A DNA stretch of 64,000 bases. Origin: Crateriforma spongiae. Its GTDB lineage: Bacteria > Planctomycetota > Planctomycetia > Pirellulales > Pirellulaceae. The position numbers and the translations under genes were made by a program. The number at the start of each line of letters is the position of its first letter. Positions within the stretch are counted from its first letter, which is position 1. A model generated the notes under the pieces. The model ran no database searches. It saw nothing but the letters and a program-made list of their open reading frames with translations, and was not told the DNA's origin. Where the stretch lies: contig NZ_JAAXMS010000011.1 in NCBI RefSeq assembly GCF_012290005.1, positions 62,001 through 126,000 on the forward strand. The letters are read 5' to 3'. Shown one piece after another: positions 26,027-34,877 of the stretch.

Positions 26027-28114
26027 TCACCAAATACGGACCCGGTCCTCCGGTGCAAGGTACAGTTCGTCATCCTTTTGGATGTCGAATGCGTCATACC
26101 AAGCGTCCATGTTTCGCACGATTCCGTTCACCCGATATTCGCTGGGACTGTGCGGGTCGGTGATCAGCCGCTTGCGTAACTCCGATTCGCGATACAGCCG
26201 CCGCCAGATCTGTGCCCACCCCAGAAAGAACCGCTGGTCACCAGTCAAACCGTCGATGACCGGCGCTTCTTTTCCGTCAAGTGACAAGCGGTACGCCTCA
26301 TAGGCAACACTCAATCCGCCGAGATCACCGATGTTTTCGCCCAGCGTCAGCTTGCCGTTGACATTCATGTCGTCAAAGGGGGCAAAGCCGTCGTACTGAG
26401 TCGTCAAAACGGATGCACGGCGTTCAAATTCATCGCGATCATCCGGCGTCCACCACATCCGCAAGTTGCCATGTCCGTCGTACTTGCTGCCCTTGTCATC
26501 GAAGCCGTGCGAGATCTCATGCCCGATCACGGCACCGATGGCGCCATAGTTGACGGCATCATCGGCGGCCAAGTTAAAGAACGGGGGTTGTAGAATACCC
26601 GCCGGGAAAACGATCTCGTTCATCACCGGGTTGTAGTACGCGTTGATCGTTTGCGGCGTCATATGCCACTCGTTGCGATCGATCGGTCCGCCCAACTTGT
26701 CCAGTTCTCGCTGGTGTTCAAAACGCGATGCATCGATCAAATGCTTCGCCAAAGGGCCATCTTCGATTTTCAGCGACGAATAATCTTTCCATTTGTCCGG
26801 ATAACCGATCTTCGTGGTGAACAAGTCCAGTTTCTGCTTGGCTTGTTTCTTTGTTCCATCGCCCATCCAATCCAGTTGATCAATCCGCTTTTCGAACGCG
26901 GCTTTCAGGTTGTCCACCAGCTCCGACATCCGACGCTTGGCACGCGGCGTGAAGTACTTTTCGACGTACAGTTGGCCGACGACTTCGCCCAAGACGCTGC
27001 CGGTTACACCGACCGCGCGTTTCCAAAGGGCTTCCTGTTGATCGATACCGCTGACGGCCGAATCGTGAAAGTCGAAGTGCCGTTTTTCCAGGGTTTCGGT
27101 CAGCGACGACGCGTACGCATCCACGGTGTGGAACTTCAAGTAGGCTTTCCACGCCGCCAGATCTTGTTGTTCAAAGAACTTGCCGAACGCCTGCAAGTAA
27201 CTCGGCTGACGGACAACAAACTTGTCTTGCCCTTCGATCCCACAAGCCGATGCAAATGCCGGCCAATCGAACGAACCCAGCATTTGATTCAAATCGGCGG
27301 GGCTCGTTGCGTTGTAGGTCGCGTCGGGGTCGCGATTCTCCGTCTTTGTCCAGTGGTTTTCGGCGATCTGAGTTTCAATCTTGATCACCGCCGAAGCTTG
27401 TTCTACGTCACCTCCGCTGACCTTCAACAGATCCGCAATGTACTCGGACAATTGCTGACGCAACTTTTGATAGCGTTCGTTGTCTTCCAGGTAGTAGTCG
27501 CGATCGGGCAGGCTGAGTCCGGACTGCGTGACGTACACCGTGTAGGCGTCGCTGTTCTTTGCGTCCACCGAGACATACGGCGCAAACGGGCCATACACAC
27601 CGGCGGTGACCAGTTTGCCCATGACGGCCGCCAACGAATCACGATCCTCCGCCGCATCGATGCTGTCGATCAATGATTGAATCGGCTGTAACCCGGCCTC
27701 GTTGCGTGCCGCGGTGTCCATCACGGCGTTGTACAGGTCACCGACCTTCTGCGCCGGCGTTCCCGGTTCAGCCTCTTTCCGTGCCGCGTTTTCGATCAGC
27801 ACTCGCACACGTTGTCGTGTCCGGTCGCTCAAGACCGTGAAGATCCCGTAATCCGCTTTGTCGCCGGGAATTTTGGTGGAGTCCAACCACACTTGATTCG
27901 CATAGCGGTAAAAGTTGTCACCTGGGTCGACGTCCGCGGCGAACAGCGTCTTGTCGATCCCCGATTGTTTGGTTCGATTGGCCCTGGCTTGTCGACGCGG
28001 CGAATCGGCTGATTGCTGGGCTTGGACGCTGGGTACAATCGTCAATCCGATCCACAACGCGGCGGCGAGCCCCGAGATTCGGCGGCACGTGTCCTTGGTT
28101 AGACAAAACTTCAT
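26027..28114 (-). CDS. M13-family zinc metallopeptidase (neprilysin/PepO-like)
   Basis: An exported endopeptidase of 695 residues. A signal peptide (ISGLAAALWIGLTIVPSVQA, cut before QQSAD) leads to the two M13 domains. Zinc ligands are in GHEISHGFDDKG (HExxH at about residue 530) and in GENIGDLGG, which supplies the third ligand. The NAYYNPVMNEIVFPAG segment and the terminal RVRIW also fit, although most M13 enzymes end in CxxW. ATG 28114 is chosen because it begins the signal peptide. The gene stands alone; substrates are likely peptides in the envelope or outside the cell. Confidence 0.95.
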   Translation of the reverse strand: MKFCLTKDTCRRISGLAAALWIGLTIVPSVQAQQSADSPRRQARANRTKQSGIDKTLFAADVDPGDNFYRYANQVWLDSTKIPGDKADYGIFTVLSDRTRQRVRVLIENAARKEAEPGTPAQKVGDLYNAVMDTAARNEAGLQPIQSLIDSIDAAEDRDSLAAVMGKLVTAGVYGPFAPYVSVDAKNSDAYTVYVTQSGLSLPDRDYYLEDNERYQKLRQQLSEYIADLLKVSGGDVEQASAVIKIETQIAENHWTKTENRDPDATYNATSPADLNQMLGSFDWPAFASACGIEGQDKFVVRQPSYLQAFGKFFEQQDLAAWKAYLKFHTVDAYASSLTETLEKRHFDFHDSAVSGIDQQEALWKRAVGVTGSVLGEVVGQLYVEKYFTPRAKRRMSELVDNLKAAFEKRIDQLDWMGDGTKKQAKQKLDLFTTKIGYPDKWKDYSSLKIEDGPLAKHLIDASRFEHQRELDKLGGPIDRNEWHMTPQTINAYYNPVMNEIVFPAGILQPPFFNLAADDAVNYGAIGAVIGHEISHGFDDKGSKYDGHGNLRMWWTPDDRDEFERRASVLTTQYDGFAPFDDMNVNGKLTLGENIGDLGGLSVAYEAYRLSLDGKEAPVIDGLTGDQRFFLGWAQIWRRLYRESELRKRLITDPHSPSEYRVNGIVRNMDAWYDAFDIQKDDELYLAPEDRVRIW

Positions 28115-28250
28115 TCCCGCAATGCTCCCTATTTGAATGCGTCGGAAAGCGGATCCGGCAAAGGTCACTTTCGTCCCTACAGGCCTTTGAAATCACACCG
28201 GAAAAACCGCCGGCGTGCGACATATAACATGTCCGTCGGGCGACAACGAA

Positions 28251-28700
28251 TCAATCCGCCGACAACAATCGGCTGACCAGATAGAAGGTCAAGACACCGC
28301 GAGCCGACCAGAGGACCGTGCGAATCCAGTTGCTGTGAACCAGGCGGCGACAAACGTCCGCGTCGAATCCACGTCCCAACTGATCATGACACGGCACCTG
28401 AATCGCCGCGGTGGACAACCAGATCAAGCCCACCATCACGAGTCCGACCCACAGCCAAAAGACACTCAACTGTGGCGGCGGGCGATAAACCAGATAAGCC
28501 GACGTTGCCAATTCAATCAGCATCGGGATGCCGACGACCGGCGTGATTCGTCGGGCATGATCCACTGCGTATCGTTGAAAATTCTGTTCGCCGACTTGGT
28601 CAAACATCGCATAGTGGACGATCTGTATGACCCAAATCAGGCCGACCATGTACCACGTCGACGCGACGTTCAATAAAACTGCCCACTGACCCGCGTTCAT
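28251..28700 (-). CDS. Four-helix integral membrane protein, unknown
   Basis: A 149-residue membrane protein of unknown function. It has four hydrophobic segments, near 5-30, 55-72, 79-104 and 125-145. A conserved-looking loop holds QVPCHDQLGRGFDADVCRRL between the third and fourth segments. Its start codon overlaps the stop of the upstream SRPBCC-epimerase gene by four bases (ATGA), so the two proteins are probably co-translated. Confidence 0.7.
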   Translation of the reverse strand: MNAGQWAVLLNVASTWYMVGLIWVIQIVHYAMFDQVGEQNFQRYAVDHARRITPVVGIPMLIELATSAYLVYRPPPQLSVFWLWVGLVMVGLIWLSTAAIQVPCHDQLGRGFDADVCRRLVHSNWIRTVLWSARGVLTFYLVSRLLSAD

Positions 28701-30112
28701 GCCGCTTGGACCGTTTTCTCGGAATTGGGATCCGATGTCGATGACGGCAATCGATGTTTGCCCAGACAGTAAGACAGTTGGTCCGTAAGATCCGTGAAAC
28801 GGAATCGATATCCCGAATCGCTTAACCGTTTTGGGATGATTGCCGTGCTTGAAAGCAGCAACGCGTCGGCCATTTCGCCAAGACCGAGTCGCAGTGCGGC
28901 GGACGGCGCGGGAAACAGTGATGGACGTCCCAGCACACGACCAAGGATGGTGGCAAAATCGCGGTTGCGAATCGGTTCGGGCGAGACAAAATTGACCGGG
29001 CCACTGACGGAGTCGTTGGCGATGCTGTGATAAATCCCACCGAGGACATCGTCCAAGGCGATCCAGGAATAGAACTGATTGCCGCTACCCAACTTTCCGC
29101 CGCAAAACTTGGCCGGTGTCAGCATCTTTTCAAGCGCACCGCCCGCAGGCGAAAGAATCAAACCGAACCGAGCGTTCACGACACGAATGCCCGCTTCGAC
29201 CGCAGGACGACAGGCGGATTCCCACTGACTTGCCACATCGGCCAAGAAGTCATCACCGGGCTCGCTATCCTCCGTCAATATTTCGTCGCCACGATCTCCG
29301 TAGATGCCGCTGGCCGACGCGCAAATCAACACCTTGGGTTTGTTCGTGCACTTGGCAAGCGTCTCGCAAAGATCGCGAGTCTTGTCGACACGTGAGCGAC
29401 GGATTTGTTGCTTGACTTCGTCGGTCCAGCGGTCCGACGCGATCGGCTTTCCGGCCAAGTGAACCACGGCGTCGACCTGTTCGAACTTTTGCACCGCGTC
29501 ATCGTCCGACCAGGCACCGATTTCGCTTTCATCGCTGGCTTTGTCTCGCACGATGTCACGGCAGTCATGACCGAGCAGCGTCATCATCGACGACAAAGCA
29601 TCTCCCACCATCCCGGACGCACCGCTGATGGCAACTCGTTGTGGCGACAGTGGTGTACCAGCCGCCAATTCCAGATCGTCACGAGTCACGCGGTGGCGAT
29701 ACGCAAACATCGATTCAATTTTGCCTCGGGCGACACCGCCGCCGAGTGCATTGCCGATCGAACCCGCCGGAACGGTGTAAGTTACGTCGTCGATCAGGCG
29801 AGACGAATCTTGATCGTCCGCGACGAAGCGATGACGGTGTTCCCAACGGGCAAACGGGCCCGATTCTTGAACATCCGCAAACTCCGATGGCGGATCGTAG
29901 ACGGTGTGTCTCGCGACCCACCGCAAAGGAACGCCAAACAATGACGTTTTCAGAACAACGCGACTGCCCGCTTGCAGAGTTCCGTCCGATTTCTCTACCG
30001 AGACGGATTCCCAGGGCGGCGTGAGACGCTGCAGACATCCGGGGCGTTCGTGATAGGCAAACGCCTGCTCCTGCGACACCGGCAACCGGCTTTCGGCAAC
30101 ATATCGAGTCAC
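28697..30112 (-). CDS. SRPBCC-NAD-dependent epimerase fusion (TIGR01777-like)
   Basis: A 471-residue protein joining a ligand-binding SRPBCC domain (about 1-150, with PVSQEQAFAYHERPG and RWEHRHRFV) to a YfcH/TIGR01777 short-chain epimerase (about 155-460). The NAD-binding loop is RVAISGASGMVGDAL, with Val-Gly in place of the common Phe-Ile-Gly, and the AVVHLAGKPI segment is typical. The start codon is GTG. Such fusions are seen in several bacterial groups, but the reaction is not established. It is coupled to the membrane protein behind it by a four-base overlap. Confidence 0.85.
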   Translation of the reverse strand: MTRYVAESRLPVSQEQAFAYHERPGCLQRLTPPWESVSVEKSDGTLQAGSRVVLKTSLFGVPLRWVARHTVYDPPSEFADVQESGPFARWEHRHRFVADDQDSSRLIDDVTYTVPAGSIGNALGGGVARGKIESMFAYRHRVTRDDLELAAGTPLSPQRVAISGASGMVGDALSSMMTLLGHDCRDIVRDKASDESEIGAWSDDDAVQKFEQVDAVVHLAGKPIASDRWTDEVKQQIRRSRVDKTRDLCETLAKCTNKPKVLICASASGIYGDRGDEILTEDSEPGDDFLADVASQWESACRPAVEAGIRVVNARFGLILSPAGGALEKMLTPAKFCGGKLGSGNQFYSWIALDDVLGGIYHSIANDSVSGPVNFVSPEPIRNRDFATILGRVLGRPSLFPAPSAALRLGLGEMADALLLSSTAIIPKRLSDSGYRFRFTDLTDQLSYCLGKHRLPSSTSDPNSEKTVQAA

Positions 30113-30225
30113 GACAGCTTGGCCCCAAGTTAAAAGGTGGCGGTTCTTACCGATCCGGCGACGGAAGTGTCTGACCAGCCGACGAAAACGCTACACGGCT
30201 GCGGACGAATTTTCCGGTGCAGCGT

Positions 30226-31308
30226 TTACGCTTCCAAGTCAGCCAGTTTGACATCCCCCGCCATGGCACGCAATTTGTCCATGGCTCGGCGTTCCAATTG
30301 GCGAACACGTTCTTTGGAAACACCCAAGCGATCGGCCAACGATTGCAGCGTATGAACTTTACGGTGCGAACCCAGGCTGAATCGAGCACGGATGATCAAC
30401 TTCTCGCGTCGATCCAAGTCGTTCAACATCACGGCCAGTCGGCTTCGTAATTCATGCCAGCGTTTTTCGCTGATCGCCGACGTTCGTTCGTCGTCACTGA
30501 TATCGATGTCCATGTCCTGGATTCCCCCGGCCACCTTTTGGCGTTCTTGCTGATTCACAACAACCGTCCGATACGAATTACGACGGACGACCTGGGTGGC
30601 GTACGTGCTGAATCGGAAACCGCGATCGAAGTCGAATTTTTCAACGGCTCGAATCAGGGCAACGATGCCATCGCTAAGCAGTTCGTCGAATCCGTTGTTT
30701 GTGTTCACGAACTTTTTGACGATCGAAAACACCAAACGCAGGTTTGCTTCCACAATCCGATCACGGTGCCAATCGGCCAATCGGATCATCTCGTCGATCA
30801 GTTCCAGTCGTCGCCGTGACGGACGATCGGGGTTCAGCAAAGCACGGTGCATCGACGCGTGCTGTAGCAAGAAATTCATTCGCTGGAAAAGCATCCGTTC
30901 TTGCTCCGGCTTCAACAGCGGTGCCTCACACAACCGACTGAGGTGGACGGGCAAGTCGATTCCGCTTTTTCGAATCGCGGCGATGCCGAGACTGGTTTGT
31001 CGCGGTGCCAGATCCAGTGACTCGCGAAACACCTCTTGGCCACAACCCGGCTTGGTGAAGTTGTCGTTGGCGATGAAATCAATTTCGGCTTTCAGACGCC
31101 GTTTGGTGACGATTCGCAGCTCAGCGTCCGACATCGATTGATAGTCGACTAGGTCACCAGCGACCTCGGCGACCGCTTCGGCCAATTCGTCACTGTTCAT
31201 CCACCCGGGGCGTCGTGCGGGAAAATCGCTGGCCCGTTTGGGCGTGGGCGATTGGACTTCGGTGGGGCTGACCGGGCGACGGGCGGACGTGGGCATTGTC
31301 TTGGGCAT
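30226..31308 (-). CDS. Sigma-70 family RNA polymerase sigma factor
   Basis: A 360-residue sigma factor of the RpoD/RpoS type, not ECF. A basic, Pro-rich leader of about 60 residues is followed by region 1.2 (near 130-160) and region 2 (about 187-247), with EANLRLVFSIVKKF and the -10 recognition segment RGFRFSTYATQVVRR. Region 4 (about 297-349) holds TLQSLADRLGVSKERVRQLE. Between them the sequence (about 250-290) is short and Asp-rich, so region 3 is reduced or replaced. ATG 31308 is used, with a GTG at 31317 as an alternative. Its position beside the MerR-type regulator suggests a stress or light regulon, which is inference. Confidence 0.9.
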   Translation of the reverse strand: MPKTMPTSARRPVSPTEVQSPTPKRASDFPARRPGWMNSDELAEAVAEVAGDLVDYQSMSDAELRIVTKRRLKAEIDFIANDNFTKPGCGQEVFRESLDLAPRQTSLGIAAIRKSGIDLPVHLSRLCEAPLLKPEQERMLFQRMNFLLQHASMHRALLNPDRPSRRRLELIDEMIRLADWHRDRIVEANLRLVFSIVKKFVNTNNGFDELLSDGIVALIRAVEKFDFDRGFRFSTYATQVVRRNSYRTVVVNQQERQKVAGGIQDMDIDISDDERTSAISEKRWHELRSRLAVMLNDLDRREKLIIRARFSLGSHRKVHTLQSLADRLGVSKERVRQLERRAMDKLRAMAGDVKLADLEA

Positions 31309-31689
31309 GTCGAACACTCGGTAAGAGATCTGGTGAGTCGCGAAAGGCGAGTGGAGGCGATCGTTACCTCAACCGGCCGACGTGGACGTTTTAAACAGCC
31401 AAAACGTTCATCGCAAGGGAAGTTCTATCTTTCGTCGGTTCGGAAAGCAAGCAGCATACCGTCGATTGGAGAAGAAATGCGGGAAATGACCTTTTTCTAC
31501 GTGTTTACAGGCGTATGATTGTTTGCGACCGACGGCCGACCGATGGGAAGTGGGGCCGTCGAATTGGCTGTTTTGCGTCCAAGAACGCTGCCAGACTGGA
31601 CGAATTGCCTACAGTCGCAGTGAACGATTCGACGCAAAACGTTCACGTCAGCTCGTTTTCTCCTTCATAAACGTTCAAATCGAGATCCC
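31309..31689. promoter_or_regulatory. Divergent regulatory region with three AAACGTTCA sites
   Basis: The motif AAACGTTCA occurs three times on the plus strand: 31402-31410, 31637-31645 and 31669-31677. The last two are 32 bases apart (about three helical turns) and close to the start of the MerR-like gene (31690). A partial inverse, TGAACGATT, begins at 31621. The positions fit an autoregulatory operator for the MerR-like protein, and the distal site may act on the sigma factor gene. This is inference from spacing and repetition. Confidence 0.5.
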
Positions 31690-32583
31690 GTGGCCGCCCG
31701 ACAACCGCAATATTCACCGAAGCAGATTGCCCAGGCGATGCAGGTCAGCGAATCCTCGGTCAAGCGATGGTGCGATCGAGGACTGATTCCGACGATCCGA
31801 ACGGTGGGCGGTCACCGCAGGATCACGCTGGATGCGCTGCAACATTTCTTGGCTTCACAGAACCGTTCGCTCAGCCAACCGGAAGTGCTGGGCTTGCCCG
31901 TCTTGCCGCCCAATCGGCGGACGCAGATCGGCAATGCTTCCGATCCGTTGCAGCAGCAGTTTCGGGATTCGCTAGCGGCGGGCGACGAACGTCGTTGCCG
32001 CGATTTATTAGCTCGACGCATCGACGCCGGGATGACGCGCAGCGAAGCGGCGGAAAACTTGATCACCGACGCCATGCACGGATTCGGTCGTGCCTGGGAA
32101 TGCAACGAATTGGACGTTTATCAGGAGCGTCGTGGGTGCGACATCGCGATGCGTCTGATCTACGATTTGCGATCGCAGATGCCCGATCCGCCCGCGGGGG
32201 CACCGGTTGCGATCGGCGGTTCACCGGAGGGTGATCCCTATCAATTGCCGACCGCCATGGTGGAATTGGCGCTCCGCGAGGTCGGATGGCGGGCGACCAG
32301 TCTGGGGGCCAGCGTTCCGATGGACAGTTTCGTCCAGGCGGCTCATGACTATTCGCCGCAATTGGTTTGGATGAGCGTTTCGGTCGTCGCCGACGCCGCC
32401 AATTTTGTCGCCGCTCAGGTGCGTCTGGCCGAAGCGATCGGCGAAAACGTACCGCTTTTGATCGGCGGGCGGGCGCTTTCGGATCAACTGCGTCCTCGTT
32501 TGCGTTACACCGCCCATTGCGACGGTCTGCGACACCTGGTGGAACTGGCGGCGATGATGCGATTGAATCTTGGGCGAAACTAA
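31690..32583 (+). CDS. MerR-type regulator with B12-binding-like domain
   Basis: A 297-residue transcription factor of the CarH/LitR layout. The MerR-like helix-turn-helix is at about 8-50 (YSPKQIAQAMQVSESSVKRW, then GGHRRI). The rest (about 90-290) is a B12-binding-like fold with a cap helix bundle and GWRATSLGASVPMDSFVQAA. The cobalamin ligands are changed: EH is Glu146-Arg147 and the DxHxxG loop is Asp182-Pro-Tyr184-Gln-Leu-Pro187, with no histidine. It may not bind B12, or it may bind it or another ligand differently. The start is GTG 31690. It lies 54 bases before an Hsp70 gene. Confidence 0.85.
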   Translation: MAARQPQYSPKQIAQAMQVSESSVKRWCDRGLIPTIRTVGGHRRITLDALQHFLASQNRSLSQPEVLGLPVLPPNRRTQIGNASDPLQQQFRDSLAAGDERRCRDLLARRIDAGMTRSEAAENLITDAMHGFGRAWECNELDVYQERRGCDIAMRLIYDLRSQMPDPPAGAPVAIGGSPEGDPYQLPTAMVELALREVGWRATSLGASVPMDSFVQAAHDYSPQLVWMSVSVVADAANFVAAQVRLAEAIGENVPLLIGGRALSDQLRPRLRYTAHCDGLRHLVELAAMMRLNLGRN

Positions 32584-32637
32584 CAGAAAACGGGGTCGAT
32601 TTTTCGATCTCGATGTCTTTCGCCTGAAAACCAATCT

Positions 32638-34452
32638 ATGACCGCTGCTTATTCCGTCGGCATCGACTTGGGGACCACCAATTGTGTGGTGGGAACCTTT
32701 TCCAACGAAACCGATGTATCGCCCGACGACGTCGCCGACGCGGTGATGCCGATCGACCAACTGGCGCAACCGGGCCAGATGGAATCGTTTCTGCATTTGC
32801 CATCGTTCTTGTATTTGCCGCGCGATGGTGAAATTGAATCGCTGCGAACCACGTTGCAAAGCGAACCGGGTGGCGGTGTGGCCGGCATTTATGCCCGCAA
32901 TCAGGCCGCCGACAATCCCCATCGTGTCGTGGTGGCCGCCAAGAGTTGGTTGTGTCACCAGTCGGTCGGCCGGGGCAGTGCCGTTTTGCCTTGGCAATCA
33001 CCGGCCGATGTGCCCAAGGTTTCGGCTGTCGCGGCCACCGGTCGGTATCTGAGCCACCTGATCGCAGCGTGGCAATCCAAGCACGAAGGTCACCGCTTGG
33101 CGGACCAGCAAGTGGTATTAACGGTGCCGGCATCGTTTGATCCGGCGGCTCGCGAATTGACCCGACAAGCGGCGATCGATGCCGGGCTGAACGAGAACTT
33201 TGTGCTCCTGGAAGAGCCTCAAGCGGCCGTGTACCGTTTTCTGGCCGAACGCGGGGATCATTGGCGACGGGAATTGTCAGCCGGCGACGTGATGTTGGTC
33301 GTCGACGTTGGCGGCGGCACGTGCGACTTTACCTTGGTGTCGATTGATGAAGACGACGGTGAACTGAATCTGAAGCGGATGGCCGTCGGCAACCACTTGC
33401 TGGTCGGTGGCGACAACATGGATTTGGCTCTCGCCCACTTGGCTTCGCAAAAATTGGCCACCGAAGGCCACCAATTGGATCCTTGGCAAAGCGTCGCGCT
33501 CTGGCACGCTTGTCGCGCCGCAAAGGAAAAACTGTTGTCCGGGGAAGGTCCGGACGAACAGACGGTGTCGGTGCTGGGACGCGGCAGTTCATTGATCGCT
33601 TCGACCATCAGCACGACGTTGCATCGTGATGAAGTTGTTGCCTGTGTCTTGGACGGGTTCTTTCCGACTTGTTCCGCCGACGAACGTCCTGTGCGGCAAC
33701 CTCAATCGGGTTTCCAAGATATCGGTTTGCCTTTTGAACAAGATCCCGCGATTACAAAACACATCGCGACGTTCTTGGCACAGCACTCCGGTGCAACCGG
33801 TGGTGACGCATCGGATTCGGCTTTGGCACAACCCACCCACGTGTTGCTTAATGGTGGTGTTTTTCGCTCGTCGGCCATCCGTGACCGTGTCGTCCAGACC
33901 ATCGCGTCGTGGTGCGACAACGCACCGACCGTGTTGGGCGGACCGGAGGACTTGGACACGTCCGTGGCCATCGGTGCGGCCTACTACGGCTGGTCCAAAC
34001 AAAGCGGCGGCATACGTATTCGCGGGGGTACAGCGAGGTCCTATTACATTGGCATCGAAACGGCCGGCTTGGCGATCCCCGGGGTACCGCGTCCGCTGCG
34101 TGCATTGTGTGTGGCGCCTCAGGGAATGGAAGAAGGGACCGAGACAGAGGTCCCGGGCGAACCGGTCGGGCTTGTCGTCGGTGCGCCGGCACGGTTCCGA
34201 TTCTTCGCCAGCAGCGTGCGTGCCGACGATGGCGTCGGGGTGCAACTGGACCGATGGTCCGAAGACGAATTGGTCGAAAGTGATCCGATTGAATTGACGT
34301 TGACCAGCCAGCAGGCCGGTGACGATCCCTTCATTCCGGTGCAGTTCCGCAGTCGAGTCACCGAATTGGGGATGTTCGAATTGTGGTGTCACAGCACCAA
34401 ATCGGATGATGCTTGGAAGATGGAATTCAACGTCCGTGATGATGCGAATTGA
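32638..34452 (+). CDS. Hsp70-family protein (DnaK-like ATPase)
   Basis: A 604-residue actin-fold ATPase related to Hsp70. The first phosphate loop is IDLGTTNCVVG (9-19), the second is VVDVGGGTCDFTL (about 221-233), and the adenosine motif LLNGGVFRSSAIRD is near 402. The C-terminal third is shorter than in DnaK and has no classic peptide-binding and lid pattern that I recognise. It follows the MerR-like gene by 54 bases and faces a divergently placed pair 3' of it. A second, longer Hsp70-like gene lies 425 bases downstream. Confidence 0.9.
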   Translation: MTAAYSVGIDLGTTNCVVGTFSNETDVSPDDVADAVMPIDQLAQPGQMESFLHLPSFLYLPRDGEIESLRTTLQSEPGGGVAGIYARNQAADNPHRVVVAAKSWLCHQSVGRGSAVLPWQSPADVPKVSAVAATGRYLSHLIAAWQSKHEGHRLADQQVVLTVPASFDPAARELTRQAAIDAGLNENFVLLEEPQAAVYRFLAERGDHWRRELSAGDVMLVVDVGGGTCDFTLVSIDEDDGELNLKRMAVGNHLLVGGDNMDLALAHLASQKLATEGHQLDPWQSVALWHACRAAKEKLLSGEGPDEQTVSVLGRGSSLIASTISTTLHRDEVVACVLDGFFPTCSADERPVRQPQSGFQDIGLPFEQDPAITKHIATFLAQHSGATGGDASDSALAQPTHVLLNGGVFRSSAIRDRVVQTIASWCDNAPTVLGGPEDLDTSVAIGAAYYGWSKQSGGIRIRGGTARSYYIGIETAGLAIPGVPRPLRALCVAPQGMEEGTETEVPGEPVGLVVGAPARFRFFASSVRADDGVGVQLDRWSEDELVESDPIELTLTSQQAGDDPFIPVQFRSRVTELGMFELWCHSTKSDDAWKMEFNVRDDAN

Positions 34453-34485
34453 CAATTTCGACGATCCTGCCGGGCCGCTGGTGTT

Positions 34486-34833
34486 TTATGCCTCGGCGAA
34501 TCGTCCCAATGGCGACCGGGTGACTTTCAGGCCGGAAATCTGAACACCCTCGTCCATCAAACGGGACGCTTGGAGAGTCGGGTTGACCGGCGGCAGATGT
34601 CCGGACGAATAGACGACTCGCCACCAAGGCAGGGCATCCAGACTTTGCCGCAGTAGTGTGCCGACAGCACGATGCCGACGCGGATACCCGGCGGCCAAAG
34701 CGATATCGCCATAGCTGACGACTTCGCCGGGACGAAGGCCCTCCACGGCCTTGGCAAACGCAGCCCACATGTCGGTGTCCACGTTGGTTGTGCAGCGTGA
34801 TTGATCGCCGGTTGCGTCGGAACGATTTGACAT
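34486..34833 (-). CDS. Alkyltransferase-like protein (ATL)
   Basis: A 115-residue protein of the MGMT/Ogt family C-terminal fold. VSYGDIALAAGYPRRHRAVG (39-58) is the DNA-binding helix region with the arginine-finger RAVG. The active-site PCHRV of true methyltransferases is Pro69-Trp70-Trp71-Arg72, so the methyl-accepting Cys is replaced by Trp. Such ATL proteins recognise O6-alkylguanine and hand it to nucleotide excision repair. ATG 34833 lies only 44 bases from the divergent Hsp70 start at 34878. It is convergent with the upstream Hsp70 gene. Confidence 0.88.
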   Translation of the reverse strand: MSNRSDATGDQSRCTTNVDTDMWAAFAKAVEGLRPGEVVSYGDIALAAGYPRRHRAVGTLLRQSLDALPWWRVVYSSGHLPPVNPTLQASRLMDEGVQISGLKVTRSPLGRFAEA

Positions 34834-34877
34834 CGAAAATCCTGCGTCCTGTTTCGACCGAACCCTCAGCCGCTGTG

